Below are positions 45,366 through 58,970 of a stretch of DNA of 64,000 nt, in pieces; the stretch's first letter is position 1, and each line of letters starts with the position of its first letter. The translations under genes were made by a program, and so were the position numbers. This stretch comes from Linanthus parryae. Taxonomy: Eukaryota > Streptophyta > Magnoliopsida > Ericales > Polemoniaceae. The stretch lies in NCBI GenBank assembly GCA_023055425.1, contig JALGPY010000003.1, positions 54,793,891-54,857,890 of the forward strand, in the 5' to 3' direction. Below the pieces are notes generated by a model, which did not search any database, was not told the DNA's origin, and was given only the letters and a program-made list of their open reading frames with translations.

Positions 45366-45932
45366 ATAAAGACATGTATCTTCCTTGTTATATATAGAGA
45401 ACTTGAAAAATAAGGTTGTAAAAATAAATGTGTATATATCTCTCCTTACACGCATCTCGAATTTGCTGAATTTAAGTAGTTAACTCACAAAATTAATTTT
45501 ATTGTTGGAATAAACCCTTAAAGTGTTTGTCCTGCAAGATCTCAGACTTTTTTTTTTTTTTTGTTACATTTTTTCACCTCGTATTGCCAAAAACGCTCTT
45601 ACTCCAATCGTGTGTATGCATAATACCATTACTATTTAACGATTGTTTAAACTGATACATAGAATTTTACTATGCACTTGACCCAACTCTCGACTAACAC
45701 TTAATGCAAAACGACTGGAATAAGGAGCCATCCTGCTTAATATCATCAGACAATGTGCGAACCATTGGCAACTGATCACCACCATTTATTTTGTTTAAAA
45801 TCATATCCCAAATATGTATTCATGCGACAAATCAATTAAATTCTTGCAGTATTTATTTACTCATTTATTTTCCCCGCAAGGCCAGTGATTGTTCTGAGTA
45901 GTGAAGGCCGGAAAATATATGAGTAAAGAGTA
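45132..45932. repeat. ~55 bp inverted copy of a LINE RNase H segment
   Basis: The segment 45132-45190 (ACTCTTTACT..., TATTTTCCGGCCTTCACTA, GAACAATCACTGGCCTTGCG) reappears inverted at about 45881-45932. The arms match over ~55 bases with a few changes and are separated by ~690 bp. The first arm is inside the LINE RNase H frame, so the second must be an inverted fragment. Confidence 0.85.
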
Positions 45933-46022
45933 ACTTAAAAGAATGAGTTGATCTTGGACGTTAGTTTTTGTAGCCAATACGATTGAAAATTCAACGATCA
46001 ACTCATTCTTTTTAAGTTACTT
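45928..46022. repeat. Short foldback: 23-24 bp arms, ~42 bp loop
   Basis: TAACTTAAAAGAATGAGTTG(ATC) at 45931-45953 pairs with GATCAACTCATTCTTTTTAA(GTTA) at 45996-46019. It directly follows the inverted LINE arm. It could be a tiny MITE remnant or a replication-made inverted repeat. Confidence 0.8.
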
Positions 46023-46540
46023 TGTTTCACCATAAACTATTAATGAAAAAATTTATCAAATTCTTGTATCATGTTACAAATCAAATCACCGTCAAAATAA
46101 TCCGCTGAATAGTGATAAAAATTTAAATGATTATTTTGTTAAATTGTTTTGTTTTGCTATTGGAATCACTTAGTTAAAATAACATATTTACAAGTGTAAA
46201 AATCAACTGGATAATTCCTAGCGGATGGACGCTGTACATGTTATGCAAAAACATGGCTAAATTTTCAGATGAAATGTTTACTTTTAACAATTGAATCTTA
46301 ACGATTTATTTTTTAATTTGAAAAGGAATCTATGTTCACAATTTAGCATCCCATCACTGTTCATTGATGGGGGCATGTGAAAATTTGTTGGTGCCTCCAA
46401 GAGAGAGCTTTTGCATTGGTTGGCTTTAGAAAGCCTTGAAGGGGTCATTTTCAGACAATGAAAGGAAAATGGACTTCAAGCGACACAAACTTAAATCCTG
46501 TGAGAGTGTTACTAATAAAATATTTGAACACTTATATTTT
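46023..46540. other. AT-rich non-coding DNA
   Basis: Nothing recognisable as a gene or element. One weak match to the SIRE palindrome (AAGCCTTGAA, about 46431) is the only one seen outside that element. Confidence 0.6.
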
Positions 46541-46957
46541 GGTAAGGATACTTCCCACCCCCTTTAGTTTGACTAAATGATACTTTCACCCCTTTTAGTT
46601 TTGAAAAAGACACTTTCATCTTTTTTGTGTGTTGTACTTCATGAACTTGCACCTTTATTGTGACACAATTAGTCTGGAGACTTTGGAGTTGAGTTATGTC
46701 ATTAAAAGTAAATTTGGAACACATTTACCCCCACATTATGCGAAATATGGGGTTTTCCAAGGAAAAATAGAATTTATGCATGATATGAAAAGAAAACTTG
46801 TCTCCAAAACTGTTATCAGCGAGGGATCCACCTCTAACAATGCACCATCATACGTGAAGATCGGCACACTGACTGAAGGGGTGGAAGTATCCTTTCCCAA
46901 ATTGGAAGGGGTGAAAGTGTCCTTCAGTCAAGCTAGAAGGGGTGAAAGTGTATCTTA
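46541..46957. mobile_element. Foldback element with repeated CACTTTCACCCCTT motifs
   Basis: Left arm 46541-46620 and right arm 46875-46957 are inverted copies. Each arm is built from two or three ~36 bp sub-repeats with (C)TTTCACCCCTTTTAG on one side and GAAGGGGTGAAAGTGT on the other. The 250 bp centre is unique. The weak open frame 46629-46958 runs into the arm and is not a gene. The structure fits a MITE or foldback element with sub-terminal repeats; superfamily not identified. Confidence 0.7.
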
Positions 46958-47154
46958 GTTTTATTCATAGCAAGAAAGTTAATACTACTACAACTCGGCT
47001 ATTAAATCTCATTAAATCATTTTGTTGAGAGATTTAAGTCTAAGTACTCATTTCTGGATGAGAAATTTCAGATATACGACAAGAATTTATAGGCTGCTCT
47101 TTTACTCAAAAAGAAGTTACAAGTATTTCTCAATACTCCTTCGTGGAGCAGTTA

Positions 47155-47250
47155 GGGTGGTGGCTCAAGTGGTAGAGCGTTAGAAGGGACTGCATGAAGT
47201 CCCGGGTTCAAACTCGATTGACGACAAAAGAAATTTCTCAAAAAATAAAT
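47155..47250 (+). mobile_element. tRNA-derived SINE (A and B boxes visible)
   Basis: A-box TGGCTCAAGTGG at 47161-47172, B-box GGTTCAAACTC at 47205-47215, about 32 bases apart as in RNA polymerase III internal promoters. The ends do not fold into a tRNA acceptor stem, and a short tail with ATTGACGACAAAAG and TTTCTCAAAAAATAA follows. A related 5'-truncated copy is at 7657-7733 (minus). So it is a SINE rather than a tRNA gene. Confidence 0.68.
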
Positions 47251-47426
47251 ATTCCCTGAACACACCTCTAAATTCATTAATGCAGCAGATTCATCGATTG
47301 ATAATAATTACCGTATAATTGTTTTTTTTCTCCATTCTTCCTGTGCAGAATCACGCAAGATGAAGATATGGTCCATATTGTAGTACTAGGAGACCGTATA
47401 ATTTGTTCAATCTTCACCAATAATAA

Positions 47427-47668
47427 TTTTATTTATTTATTTATTTATTTATTTATTCATGTAAGCTATTCACAACATTTTACATTTTTCTTCAATAGTG
47501 TTAACTAGACCTTTTCCAATAAATAAAAAAAAATAACAAAACTCAGGTCGTAAAATGCCTGCCACATCGATATCAATTCATTTTTCAAAATGAAAAAACA
47601 AATTTTCGAGTTAACATGAATAATTGAATACAATGGTAGACAACTCACCTGGAACCATTCCTCAAAAG

Positions 47669-47709
<41 letters not shown>
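47427..47709. repeat. (TTTA)n microsatellite and ~41 bp poly-A tract
   Basis: A TTTA run lies at about 47430-47456 and an uninterrupted A-run at about 47669-47709. The poly-A might be the tail of an unrecognised retroposon, but the sequence before it shows nothing identifiable. Confidence 0.85.
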
Positions 47710-47711
<2 letters not shown>

Positions 47712-47947
47712 GGAACCACTATTCTACAGTGACCATAGACCTTGGATATGGAAGCTGAAAGTTCCTCAAACAACTAGGAATCTAGGATCGATATTTGTTT
47801 AGCTTGCCTCATATAATTGGATTCTTTCTAATAACTTGAGGCTTCAAAGAGGAATGAATCTGCATGATACTTGTGAAATACTATTCTCTTTCCAGTGAGG
47901 ATTCTACGCACATTTTTTTTTTGGGAAAATACGCACATTCTTCTTAG

Positions 47948-48347
47948 AGCTTGTTTGGTATCCGTTTAAAAACAAGAAAAACGGTGGAAAAAAGAGGTGA
48001 TGAAAAAACACGTTTAAAAACAGGATAAAAAAACTGTTTGGTATCCGTTTAAAAACAATGTTTAAAATCAGAAACACATTTGACAACATTACTAAATTTC
48101 AATGTTAATTTGCTTGAATATCATTTTTACGTATAATACGGACATATAATTTATATTTTTTTGCATCTAATCATAGTTGAAATGCCTTTAAACACCAATA
48201 GTATGAAAAAATACCTAAAAAACACCACATTTGTTTTTTTTTAAACAGCTATTTTTCAACATGTTTTTGTTTTTAAACAGACAAAAAAACAGGCATGCCA
48301 AATGTGTTTAAAAAAAAAAGATTAAAAACAGGGATGCCAAACATGCA
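47948..48347. mobile_element. MITE-like element with short inverted ends
   Basis: The left end GCTTGTTTGGTATCC and the right end GGGATGCCAAACATGC are imperfect inverted repeats. Inside, TTTAAAAACA / TGTTTTTAAA strings repeat in both orientations. About 400 bp, AT-rich, no coding content. 'TGTTTGGYATCC' ends recall hAT-type MITEs; that assignment is an inference and no target duplication was certain. Confidence 0.5.
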
Positions 48348-48436
48348 CTTAATTGCATTGTGAGAATGCAGGTCTAAGGAAAACTTTTCAATAGAAATGT
48401 CAATGATGCTTGATCATGTATGAATATTTTAGGCTG

Positions 48437-48888
48437 TGAAGGAATAACGTGATCTATCACATACAGATCTAAAACATGAATTATAGCGGAAGATTCATGT
48501 GTATACCCTTACTTCCTTAGCTCCTAGCGCAACGGATGATCGTATGATGCTTGCTTTCACGTGCCAACATTGCTCCCACAGTCTGGCTCGAATATTTAGG
48601 ACGAAAGCTCTGATCCACACCAAGTTCCACCAATGAGGGCTAGTTAGAGAGGGAGGCTAGGGTTCTTAGAACTGTATTTTGATCACCACATGATCTCTAC
48701 ACAGTAGTGCAAAAAATAATGAGGAGGCTGTCTCCTTATATAGACACACTTATACCCAATTGCAATATTACCCCTAGGGTTCATGCCTTTGCTACCAACC
48801 CCATGAGGTTTGAGCTTTGTTACAACTAACCCCATAAGATTAAGATAACTGCATTGGGCACCCCACATGGGCGCACTAAATGCTAACA
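48437..48888 (-). repeat. 3' LTR of the minus-strand copia element (452 bp)
   Basis: It aligns with 56439-56884 over its whole length (shared GAAGGAATAACGTGATC..., GGGCGCACTAAATGCTAACA). A few per cent differences are seen. It is preceded on the minus strand by CCACTGTGCGAGTGGGAGA, a polypurine tract. Confidence 0.93.
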
Positions 48889-48905
48889 TCTCCCACTCGC
48901 ACAGT

Positions 48906-49932
48906 GGGGTTGCACAACTACAGGTCACCTAGTCTCCCCAATCTCCAACTATTATCATCTACCAAAGTGTTTTGTGGCCGTGGTGTGTGACTGTGAGAGA
49001 ACCTGCATTTCGGGAGTTCCATACTCTAAACTCATACGAAACGAGCTAGCAGCAGGCGCACTCAACCTTAAGAAATAATGCAATACATATATATATATAT
49101 CTCTTGTATCCCCCAGATCTGGTCAATTGTAATCTCTTAGACCATGAGCACCTACCTTGTCTCGAAGGTCGTGCACCAATGAGTCTACATCTCCTTTATT
49201 ATATCCATATCCTGCATGATCCCATAAGATCTCGTAGGTGGGCCCAATGAAAATAACAAAGAGTGATGCAATGAGAATCTTCCTTTCCATCCATTGTGCC
49301 GCTTTGATTCGGATTGGCTGATTTCCTAGCAATGTCCTGGGCCGAATCATTCATAGTCGTAAGGTGTCACGCTAAAGTAGCACCACCGAACCGTTTCTCC
49401 ACGACACGGATAAAAGTACTAAGGGTATACAGTGTCAATCATTCTTATATGATCGACGAGGCTCACACGGCGAGGAATCTCAGGGACTAGCTCTACTCGC
49501 CACCTCATGTCACTCATCAGCACGCGTTATCTCGGGAAGATATGCGCCATAGTGTTTGGACTCTAATCAGAGCACATGTCCTATCCCATGGGGACCACTA
49601 TGCAGATATAAGTCCAACAGCCCTTATGACTATTAACCCGAGTACTGAATGTTGCACATATGCAAATCGAAAGCAGTTCTCTCATCTGGCTTTCTCTACG
49701 CAGACTTTCCATGGCTTGGGGTAGTAACCATGTTCGAATGGCCATAAGCAAATCTCACCTTGGAACTTATTCCAGTGGGACAAATGAATCTGTCTAACAG
49801 GGTCTTGCACTATTGATAGATGTTTAGCTCTTGTCATAGGCCATGCGCCTCATATGACAGGCGTCACTTATCATATCATAGGCTTCCAGCACTTACCGGG
49901 ATTCTGTCTCATCTTCTACTCACCTATACTAT
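48906..49932 (-). other. 3' untranslated region of the minus-strand copia element
   Basis: No domain is recognisable on either strand. The small open frames at 49123-49350 and 49542-49724 have no identifiable content. The region lies between the RNase H end (beyond the solo LTR) and the polypurine tract. Confidence 0.55.
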
Positions 49933-50545
49933 TGTGTACGAGAGAATCCTGCAGAGAGAATTCAATATACACCAAAAGTAGGGGATAGAAAGAACACAGG
50001 AAGAGTAAGGTTGTGTGTAGGGAGAGAGTAAGACAATAGCACTGTATGAGAGAGATACAAGATTCTGGCGGAGCTTCCGCGTATCTCAGGTGATTCGCCC
50101 CCGTATGGAAGGGTTAACGATCCTATATATAACGGAGAATGTGACCGTTGTAGTGTGGTTAATGCGCCCATTAATGGCGGCTTGATTAGCTTAACCACAA
50201 CGGCACGTTCGTTCGCGTATATAGGGACCGTTACGGCACGTTACCCGCGTGTACTGGAACCGTTATGAGGTTGACCGGGTTTATGGAGCTCGTGCCATAA
50301 ATCTCTCAAAGCAGTTACTAGGGGTCGCGCGCGGGCTTGGTTTTCGCTCGCGCGCGACAGAACTTACTCTAGCCTCCAAACCACTAAGTGCCTACAAGTC
50401 CCGTGTAGTGGTATGCGAGGGCCCTATCTCGCAGCCCCCACGTGGATCAGCGCGGCTGGTGATCCAGTGTGTGTGGAGCACAACTGGGTGTGCTGGATGG
50501 TCGTCACGTGGCTAAGATCTGCCTGTCTAGAAAGCACTATCTACA
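49933..50545 (-). repeat. Solo LTR of the Tat family (613 bp) with perfect target duplication
   Basis: Read on the minus strand it starts TGTAGATAGTGCTTTCTAGAC and ends CTCTCGTACACA. It matches the 627 bp LTRs at 19348 and 33655 along its length at clearly lower identity. Flanks ACTAT (49928-49932) and ACTAT (50546-50550) are a perfect 5 bp duplication. No internal element sequence remains, so this is a solo LTR left by LTR-LTR recombination. Confidence 0.95.
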
Positions 50546-50746
50546 ACTATCAAGGATATCGTAAAGGCAGTTGCTCGTGTGAGGGAGATAACCTAGTGTC
50601 CGCGCGACATATTCTATGCTAGCACATGATATGTAAACGTATCATACACGTATCGAAACAATATGTAGCATAATTAAACAAATCCAATTAAAATCCAACA
50701 ATCAATGTCAAAATCATATCATCAGTCTGAAATCTCTAGTAATATC

Positions 50747-53532
50747 TCACCACCTATCTAAGCCCATATTCCTAACAAGACCAGTGAAAACATGCCTTAA
50801 CAAAGGTTTGGTCATGGGATCAACTAACATCTGATTCGTAGGAATGTGCTCTAGAGAAACATCTCCTTTAGCTACCACCTCCCTAATGAAGTGATACTTC
50901 ATCTCTATGTGTTTGGCTTTACTGTGGTATTTCGGGTCCTTAGCACAAGCTATGGCCAACATACTATCACAGCGTAGCGTTACTGGTCTTGGTTTGTCAA
51001 CCGCCCTTAGGCTGACCAGAAATATATTTAGCTAAACACTCTCCTGCGCTGCCGCAGAACAGGCAACGTATTCAGCTTCCATGGTTGATAAGGCACTGTA
51101 AGTCTGTTTGCTACTGTGCCACGTGACGGATCCTCCACCCAGCATGAAGATGTATCCTGTGGTCGATTTTCGTGCGTCTAGGTCCCCACCCCAGTCAGCA
51201 TCACTGTAGCCAACGAGTCGAAGCTCTGAGCCTCGATAGCACAGTACGTAATCCTTTTGACCCTTTGAGATATCGGAGTATTATCTTCACATCCTTCCAA
51301 TGCCCAATTCCTGGGTCAGACTGATATCTGCTAACTAAACCGACTGCATGACATATGTCAGGCCGTGTACACATCATAGCGTACATGAGACTCCCGACAG
51401 CACTTGCATAGGGTACTTTGGCCATCTGGACTTTCTCGTGTTGGTTCTTGGGACACATTTCTAGACTGAGTTTCTCTCCATGCGCAATGGGAGTGTCGAG
51501 TGTTTTGGCATCGCACATTATGAATCGTTCAAGTATCTCCTTAATGTACGCCTCTTGCGACAATCCTAGAAGTCTTTTGGAACGATCTCTCAGTATCTTA
51601 ATCCCAAGGATTTAGCTTGCCTCGCCTATATCCTTCATTGAAAAACGAGAGGACAACCACACTTTAGTGGTCTTGAGCATTCCTATATCACTGCTTGCCA
51701 ATAGTATGTCATCCACATATAGAGACAAAATCATGAACTTATTTCCTGAGCTTTTGACATACACACAGTGGTATTCATCTACCATTGCAAATTCATATGC
51801 TAAAATGTCCTGATGGAATTTTAAATACCACTGTCTTGAGGACTGTTTAAGCCCATATATGGACTTAACCAGTTTGCAAACTTTGTGCTCTTGACCTTTC
51901 TTCTCGAAGCCTTGCGGCTGAGCCATATAGATCTCCTCGTCTAATTCTCTATTGAGAAACGCAGTCTTAACATCCATCTGATGTAGCTCTAAGTCCATGC
52001 TCGCTATTATTGCTAGTATAAGGCCAATAGAGACTATTCTCACCACCGGCGAGAATGTCTCCTCATAATCCACACCCTGCTGTTGGGTGTAGCCTTTCGC
52101 CACTAGTCGGGCCTAATGCCTTTCCACGCTTCCGTCTTCCTTCCTTTTGACCTTGAAAACCCATTTGTTTCCAATGACCCTACGTCCAGGAGGAAAGTCA
52201 ACTAGGTCCCAAACATGGTTGGTTTTCATTGACTCTAATTCTTCTTGTAAAGCAATTTCCCATTCTTTCTTGTCAGGCGATGATAGAGCCTCGGACAATG
52301 TCATAGGTTCATCATCTTCTTGCGTGGTGACCACCATGGCCTCCCCTTCAATGTCAAATCGTCGACGGGGTACACTCCCACGAGCGCTCCTACGCAAAGA
52401 GGGTTCTTCTTTAGCATTATCGTCATATACGATAGACTGCTCACTAGGTAAGGCACTCAAACTGTTCTCAAGATCCGTAGGAACAAATTCCTCTTGAGTA
52501 GTGGTGAATTGAGTGTCATCTAGTGTTTCCTATTCTTCGTAGAGAATACCATCTCCACGAGCTTCTCCCTGACTAGGAAAAATCTCCCTCGAGAAATTCA
52601 ACGTCTCGCGACACCATCTCCGTTAGACAGCTATCCGGCTGTTGCGATATGAATGCGTAACCCTTAGAGTGCTCAGAGTATCGTATGAAGATACACTTCT
52701 TTCCTCTAGCACCCAACTTTCCATGGAAATGGGAGACGTTACGTACATAGGCGGTCGACCCTCATGGCCTAAGATGATCCAATTCGGGTTGCCTTTTGGT
52801 CCAAATCTCGTAGGGGGTTGTGGATACAGACTTGGTGGGCACACAATTGAGTATGTATGTGGCTGTCATCAATGCGTCTCCCCAATAGGAGACAGGCAGA
52901 TTCGTGTTTGCCATCATACTACGCGCCATCTCTAACAGTGTCCTATTCCATCTTTCCGGTACACCATTCTGCTGCGGTGTGAAGGGGATAGTCAACTGCC
53001 TCACTATTCCTTTAGTCTCACAGAGCTCTTTAAATTTCTCAGATAGATACTCGCGGCCTCGATCTGTCCTAAGAGCCTTAACTCTTTTGTCCAGTTAGTT
53101 CTCTACCTCTTGTAGGAACTTTCTAAAGCACTCTAGCGCCTCATATTTATGTGTCATCATGTACACATAGCCGAATTGAGTGTGATCATCTATGAATGTG
53201 ATGAAATAGCGAGCACCAAGTCTAGTCCTAACATTCAATGGACCGCAAACATCAGAATGAATAAGTTGTAAAGGATCGGTAGCCCTTACTGCTTTACCGA
53301 ACGATTTGCGTTTGGCTTTCCCTGCAAGGCAACACTCACATACAAGTAGAGAAATCTTGGACATATTTCCAAGTAGACTTGCATTGGCCAGCCTGTTCAT
53401 CCTGCCCTGTCCTATATGTCCCAATCTAGCATGCCATCTAGTGGAATCAACATCACTAGAAGACGTAATTAGAACAAGAATCATAAACATCACCAAATCT
53501 ATAACCAATAATGTATAGATAAAATAAACCAC
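50747..53532 (-). pseudogene. Minus-strand copia pol: integrase, RT, RNase H (broken)
   Basis: Integrase zinc region: TRWHARLGHIGQGRMNRL, then CECCLAGK. Core: HSDVCGPL (first Asp), RTDRG region near 53065 (second Asp), QQNGVPERWNRTLLEMARSM (Glu), with a TAA at about 53097. After a frame change, RT: WEIALQEELESMKTNHVWDL, TAG near 52113, [41 protein letters not shown], then [10 protein letters not shown] with catalytic DD near 51715. TRPDICHAVGLVSRYQ closes the connection. RNase H: about 51190-50747, ending HSKAKHIEMKYHFIRE and VDPMTKPLL. Stops and shifts make it non-functional, but all catalytic motifs of RT and integrase are still legible. Confidence 0.92.
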
Positions 53533-54742
53533 GAGAAATCAATACAGTACCAAAACATGAATTGCCACAAAACAATTTGGCAACTCTACCCTCAAAAACA
53601 AGTTTGTAATCCAAATCCAAAAGTCTAGAAACTGAAACTAAGTTCTTACGTGCATCAGGAGCGTATAGGACATCATGAAGGACAAGCGTCTCTCGAGACC
53701 TCATCTTCATCTGATATGTTCCAATGCCCACTACATCAACGAAGGAATTGTTCCCCATGTACACTCTTTTACTGCCCACTGGTACTCGCCTATAATCCGT
53801 GCATGCGTCTCGATCACATGCTAGGTGGTCACTCGCACCTGAATCCAAAACCCACTCATTAGGGGAATCAACAATATAAACTGGACTTATAACAAAACAG
53901 TCAGAGTTTGGATTACAGTGTACCTCTGGCTCGGTGCAGTCACGAGAAAAGTGGCCATATGCCTGACAGTTGAAGCACTTTATATGTTTCATGTTTCTGG
54001 ACCTCTTTACCACTTTGCTTTTACTGATCTTCGGGCATGGGCCCAGTTGGCCTTTAGGGTCGTATCCCACAATGCTCCCACTTGGCCCTTTGGCCAAGAA
54101 TGAGCTTTCTACCTCCAGTGTTGAGCTGCTAGTCTTGGCATGTCCCAGTCTTTGTTCTTCAAACATTAGATATCGTTTAGCATCTCCAAACGTTCTAATC
54201 TCTTATGATTCAACCAACACTCTTCTCACGGGTTCCCATGACTCTGGTAGGGACATCCTCACGACTCTGAGTTATCTTTCATCAGTTACTTCATGCCCAG
54301 AAGTTATAAGCTCAGTAATATAGAATGATAAGGCTCTTAGGTGATTTTCTATGGAGTCACATTCTTTCTTTTTCAAATCGGTGAGCCTTCTCAATAGATA
54401 TTGCTCATGGAAACTATCAAACGTTCCATACCGTGCCAGGATGTCTTCCCAAAATTTCTTTGCATAGTCAATCTCGATTGACTCTAGGAGTTCAAACTTC
54501 ACTAGATCCATCAATTCTAGGCACGCTATGTCGTCATCGGTTTTCCATTTCTGGTAAGCCTCAACATCACGCCTATATGCCTCATCTGGGCCGCCCTGTG
54601 GCTCCCAAGGCTCGAGCTTTGCCATATGCAGATGTTCAGACAAATCCAGCTCTATGAAGCGGCAAATCACGCTTCTATACCATGTATGGAAATTGTCTCC
54701 GTTTAGTATTACAATGGTTTTAAGTAGTTGAGTCATCGCCAC
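53456..54742 (-). pseudogene. Minus-strand copia gag and protease (two stops)
   Basis: ATG at 54742 (MAMTQLLKTIVILNGDNFHTW), a UBN2/copia-type gag start. The same frame continues through two stops (about 54272 and 54200) to a CCHC knuckle, CFNCQAYGHFSRDC (about 53940-53980). The protease motif WVLDSGASDHLACD lies at about 53825-53855, and PDARKNLVSVSRLLD at about 53620-53660. It ends at 53456, where the following integrase lies in another frame. Confidence 0.9.
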
Positions 54743-56423
54743 TGAAAATATGAGACAAAGCGGAAGTTAATTACTAGCATTGTTTTAGCTCGTAGAAACA
54801 TTTAGACAAGATTAAAAAAATAATAGTTCTTCATAAGGACTCCACCAATACCTAGTAGCAATTCTAGGAATCAAATATTGTCACTTATAATTCCCTATTA
54901 GTTTTAATCATGTCTTAATGTGAGCTCTTTTATTTTAGTTCTTTAGCATGCGAGGTTATACAGTTATATACAATCACACGCAGTTATAACATAAAACAAG
55001 CACAAGCATTAAATAAATATGCAATGGATGTGGCCCCTAAGGTGCACTCCCACTATTGAGAGTACGTCTTGAGCAAGTCTTGAACTTCCCACCTCATGGA
55101 TCTCGCATATCTCGAGTACTCCTCTTGAAGCTCCTTGGTTCGTCTATTTCCTCCATGCACCTTGCGCCATAGATTTTGGTTTGGCCACCTCTCTTGAAGC
55201 TTCTATTCTTCAATCCTCACTAACTATCTTATTACTAATAAGAAGTAACCTCATAGAGGCGATTGGATGAGAAGAGAAGACACTAGAGTATATAGAGAGG
55301 CACGACACGCAAGTTGTATTTTAATTGATTACAATCTCAAAACCAAAACCAAATATAAAAATATCTAAGCCAATCCATGCACCAAACACATCCATTCAAC
55401 CCACAACAGCATGTATAATGATAAAATGAACATAAATTTTCTGGAAATTTCCAGAATTAAATACTAAATACTGGAAATTAATAAGCAATATTCTAATCAA
55501 CTAAAAAGATCGAAAATTGATCTAAACCATCTAAGGTCTCACCACCTATGGTAGACTATAGGGAAAAATGACCTAAGTCTCCAGAAAAAAATTGGGCTTA
55601 AAACAGTGTGTTTAAGGTCATCTAATTGCCTCGGGAAGTGTGTTAAACACTAATTAATTAATCTGGAAATTAATAAAATTTTCTGTTTTTCCAAAAATTA
55701 TGAAAAAAATCCCAGAAAATAGGAAATTTAATTCTGAGTCTGTAAAAAATAAATTTGGCGAAAAATGACGGCGGGAGGAGGCCGCATGCGCCGCCGCGCG
55801 TGGGTGTGTCCGCCTCCGTCACGCGCTGTCGTCGGCCTTGTGCCACATGGACCGCCACGTCAGCCATGCAATGGCGTCAACATGCCACGTCATCTACCAC
55901 GTCGGTAGACACGTGGCTGCCACGTCAGCACCACATCAGTCCTTGTGATGTCGTGGCACCTGCCACGTCACCCGCCACGTCAGCCCTAGCCTAGTCAGCA
56001 GGGCGGCGCCAGCCCTTAGGCGCGTACGGCGCGTGGTGGCGCGTGGCCGCGCGTGGAGGCGGCATTGGTGGCGCGTGAAGCCAACGCGCCGCCTTCCCCG
56101 CCTCCGTTTCCGATGATTCTTATACCACTGGAATCGTCTCTTCACCCTGATTCCGATTATGTATTCAAAAAACAAATCAAAAACTTTTGAAAAAATCAAA
56201 TTACAGATCAGATCAAAACAGTCCAGATTTATACAGTTTCGAATCTTAGAATATTCATAACTAATTCATCGTTTATCCAAAAATTATAAAATTTATATTT
56301 CTGAAATTCCCGTGAAAAACTCTACCTAACCATATATCGTTCGTTTACATATTATGAACTTTCAAAAATTCAATTTTCTAATCTGATTCGGGTTCGCATT
56401 ACGAGGCACGAAAAACAAGCCTA
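54743..56423 (-). other. Leader of the minus-strand copia element, with a GC-rich ACGT-motif cluster
   Basis: There is no gene on either strand. Most of it is AT-rich, but 55760-56110 is sharply GC-rich. Within 55850-55985 the string CCACGTCA or a close variant (ACGT core) appears about seven times, both as GCCACGTCAG and as CACGTGGC. Open frames there (55755-55994 plus, 55936-56199 minus) are products of the composition, with no domain. Confidence 0.7.
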
Positions 56424-56437
56424 GGGCTCTAATACCA
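56424..56437 (-). other. Primer binding site, Met-tRNA type (variant)
   Basis: The minus strand reads TGGTATTAGAGCCC immediately inside the 5' LTR. It differs from the usual TGGTATCAGAGC at one base. Confidence 0.88.
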
Positions 56438-56438
56438 A

Positions 56439-56884
56439 AGAAGGAATAACGTGATCTATCACATACAGATCTACAACATGAATTATAGCGGAAGATTCAT
56501 GTGTGTACCTTTACTTCCTTAGCTCCTAGCGCAGCGGATGATCGTAGGATGCTTGCTTTCACGTGCCAACCTTACTCCCACAGTCTGGCTCGAATCTCTA
56601 GGACGAAATCTCCGATCCACACCAAGTTTCACCAATGGAATCTAGTTAGAGAGGAGGCTAGTGTTCCTAGAACTGTATTTTGATCAGCACATGATCTCTA
56701 CACAGTAGTGCATAAAATAATGAAGAGGCTGTCTCTTTATATAGACAGACTTATACCCAATTGCAATATTACCCCCTAGGGTTCATGCTACCAACCTCAT
56801 GAGGTTTGAGCTTTGTTGCAACTAACCCCATTAGATTAAGATAATTGCATCGGGCACCCCACATGGGCGCACCAAATGCTAACA
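56439..56884 (-). repeat. 5' LTR of the minus-strand copia element (~446 bp)
   Basis: The minus-strand start TGTTAGCATTTGGTGCGCCC is at 56884. The match to 48437-48888 runs to GAAGGAATAACG at about 56440; the terminal CA seen in the 3' LTR is changed here. Confidence 0.92.

Positions 56885-58970
<2,086 letters not shown>

Larger units (their letters stand above)
48437..56884 (-). mobile_element. Minus-strand Ty1/copia retrotransposon carrying a Tat solo LTR
   Basis: LTRs lie at 48437-48888 (3') and about 56439-56884 (5'). Minus-strand LTR start is TGTTAGCAT. A Met-tRNA-like primer site lies at 56424-56437 and a purine tract at 48889-48905. Flanks GGCTG (48432-48436) and TGCTG (56885-56889) match at four of five bases. 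Domains on the minus strand are gag, zinc knuckle, protease, integrase, RT, RNase H. Stops and at least two frameshifts make it dead. A Tat-family solo LTR (49933-50545) was inserted between RNase H and the 3' LTR. Copia lineage not assigned. Confidence 0.92.

Noticed and set aside
46629..46958. 109-codon frame in the foldback element
   Set aside because: It runs into the repeated arm, and the residues there (VKVSFSQ-like) come from the arm repeats.
47161..47232. Functional tRNA gene
   Set aside because: A and B boxes are present but the ends do not form an acceptor stem, and a diverged copy exists at 7657-7733; a SINE explains both.
55755..56199. Open frames in the GC-rich island of the copia leader
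   Set aside because: No domain; few stops are expected from high GC. The position is an untranslated leader.
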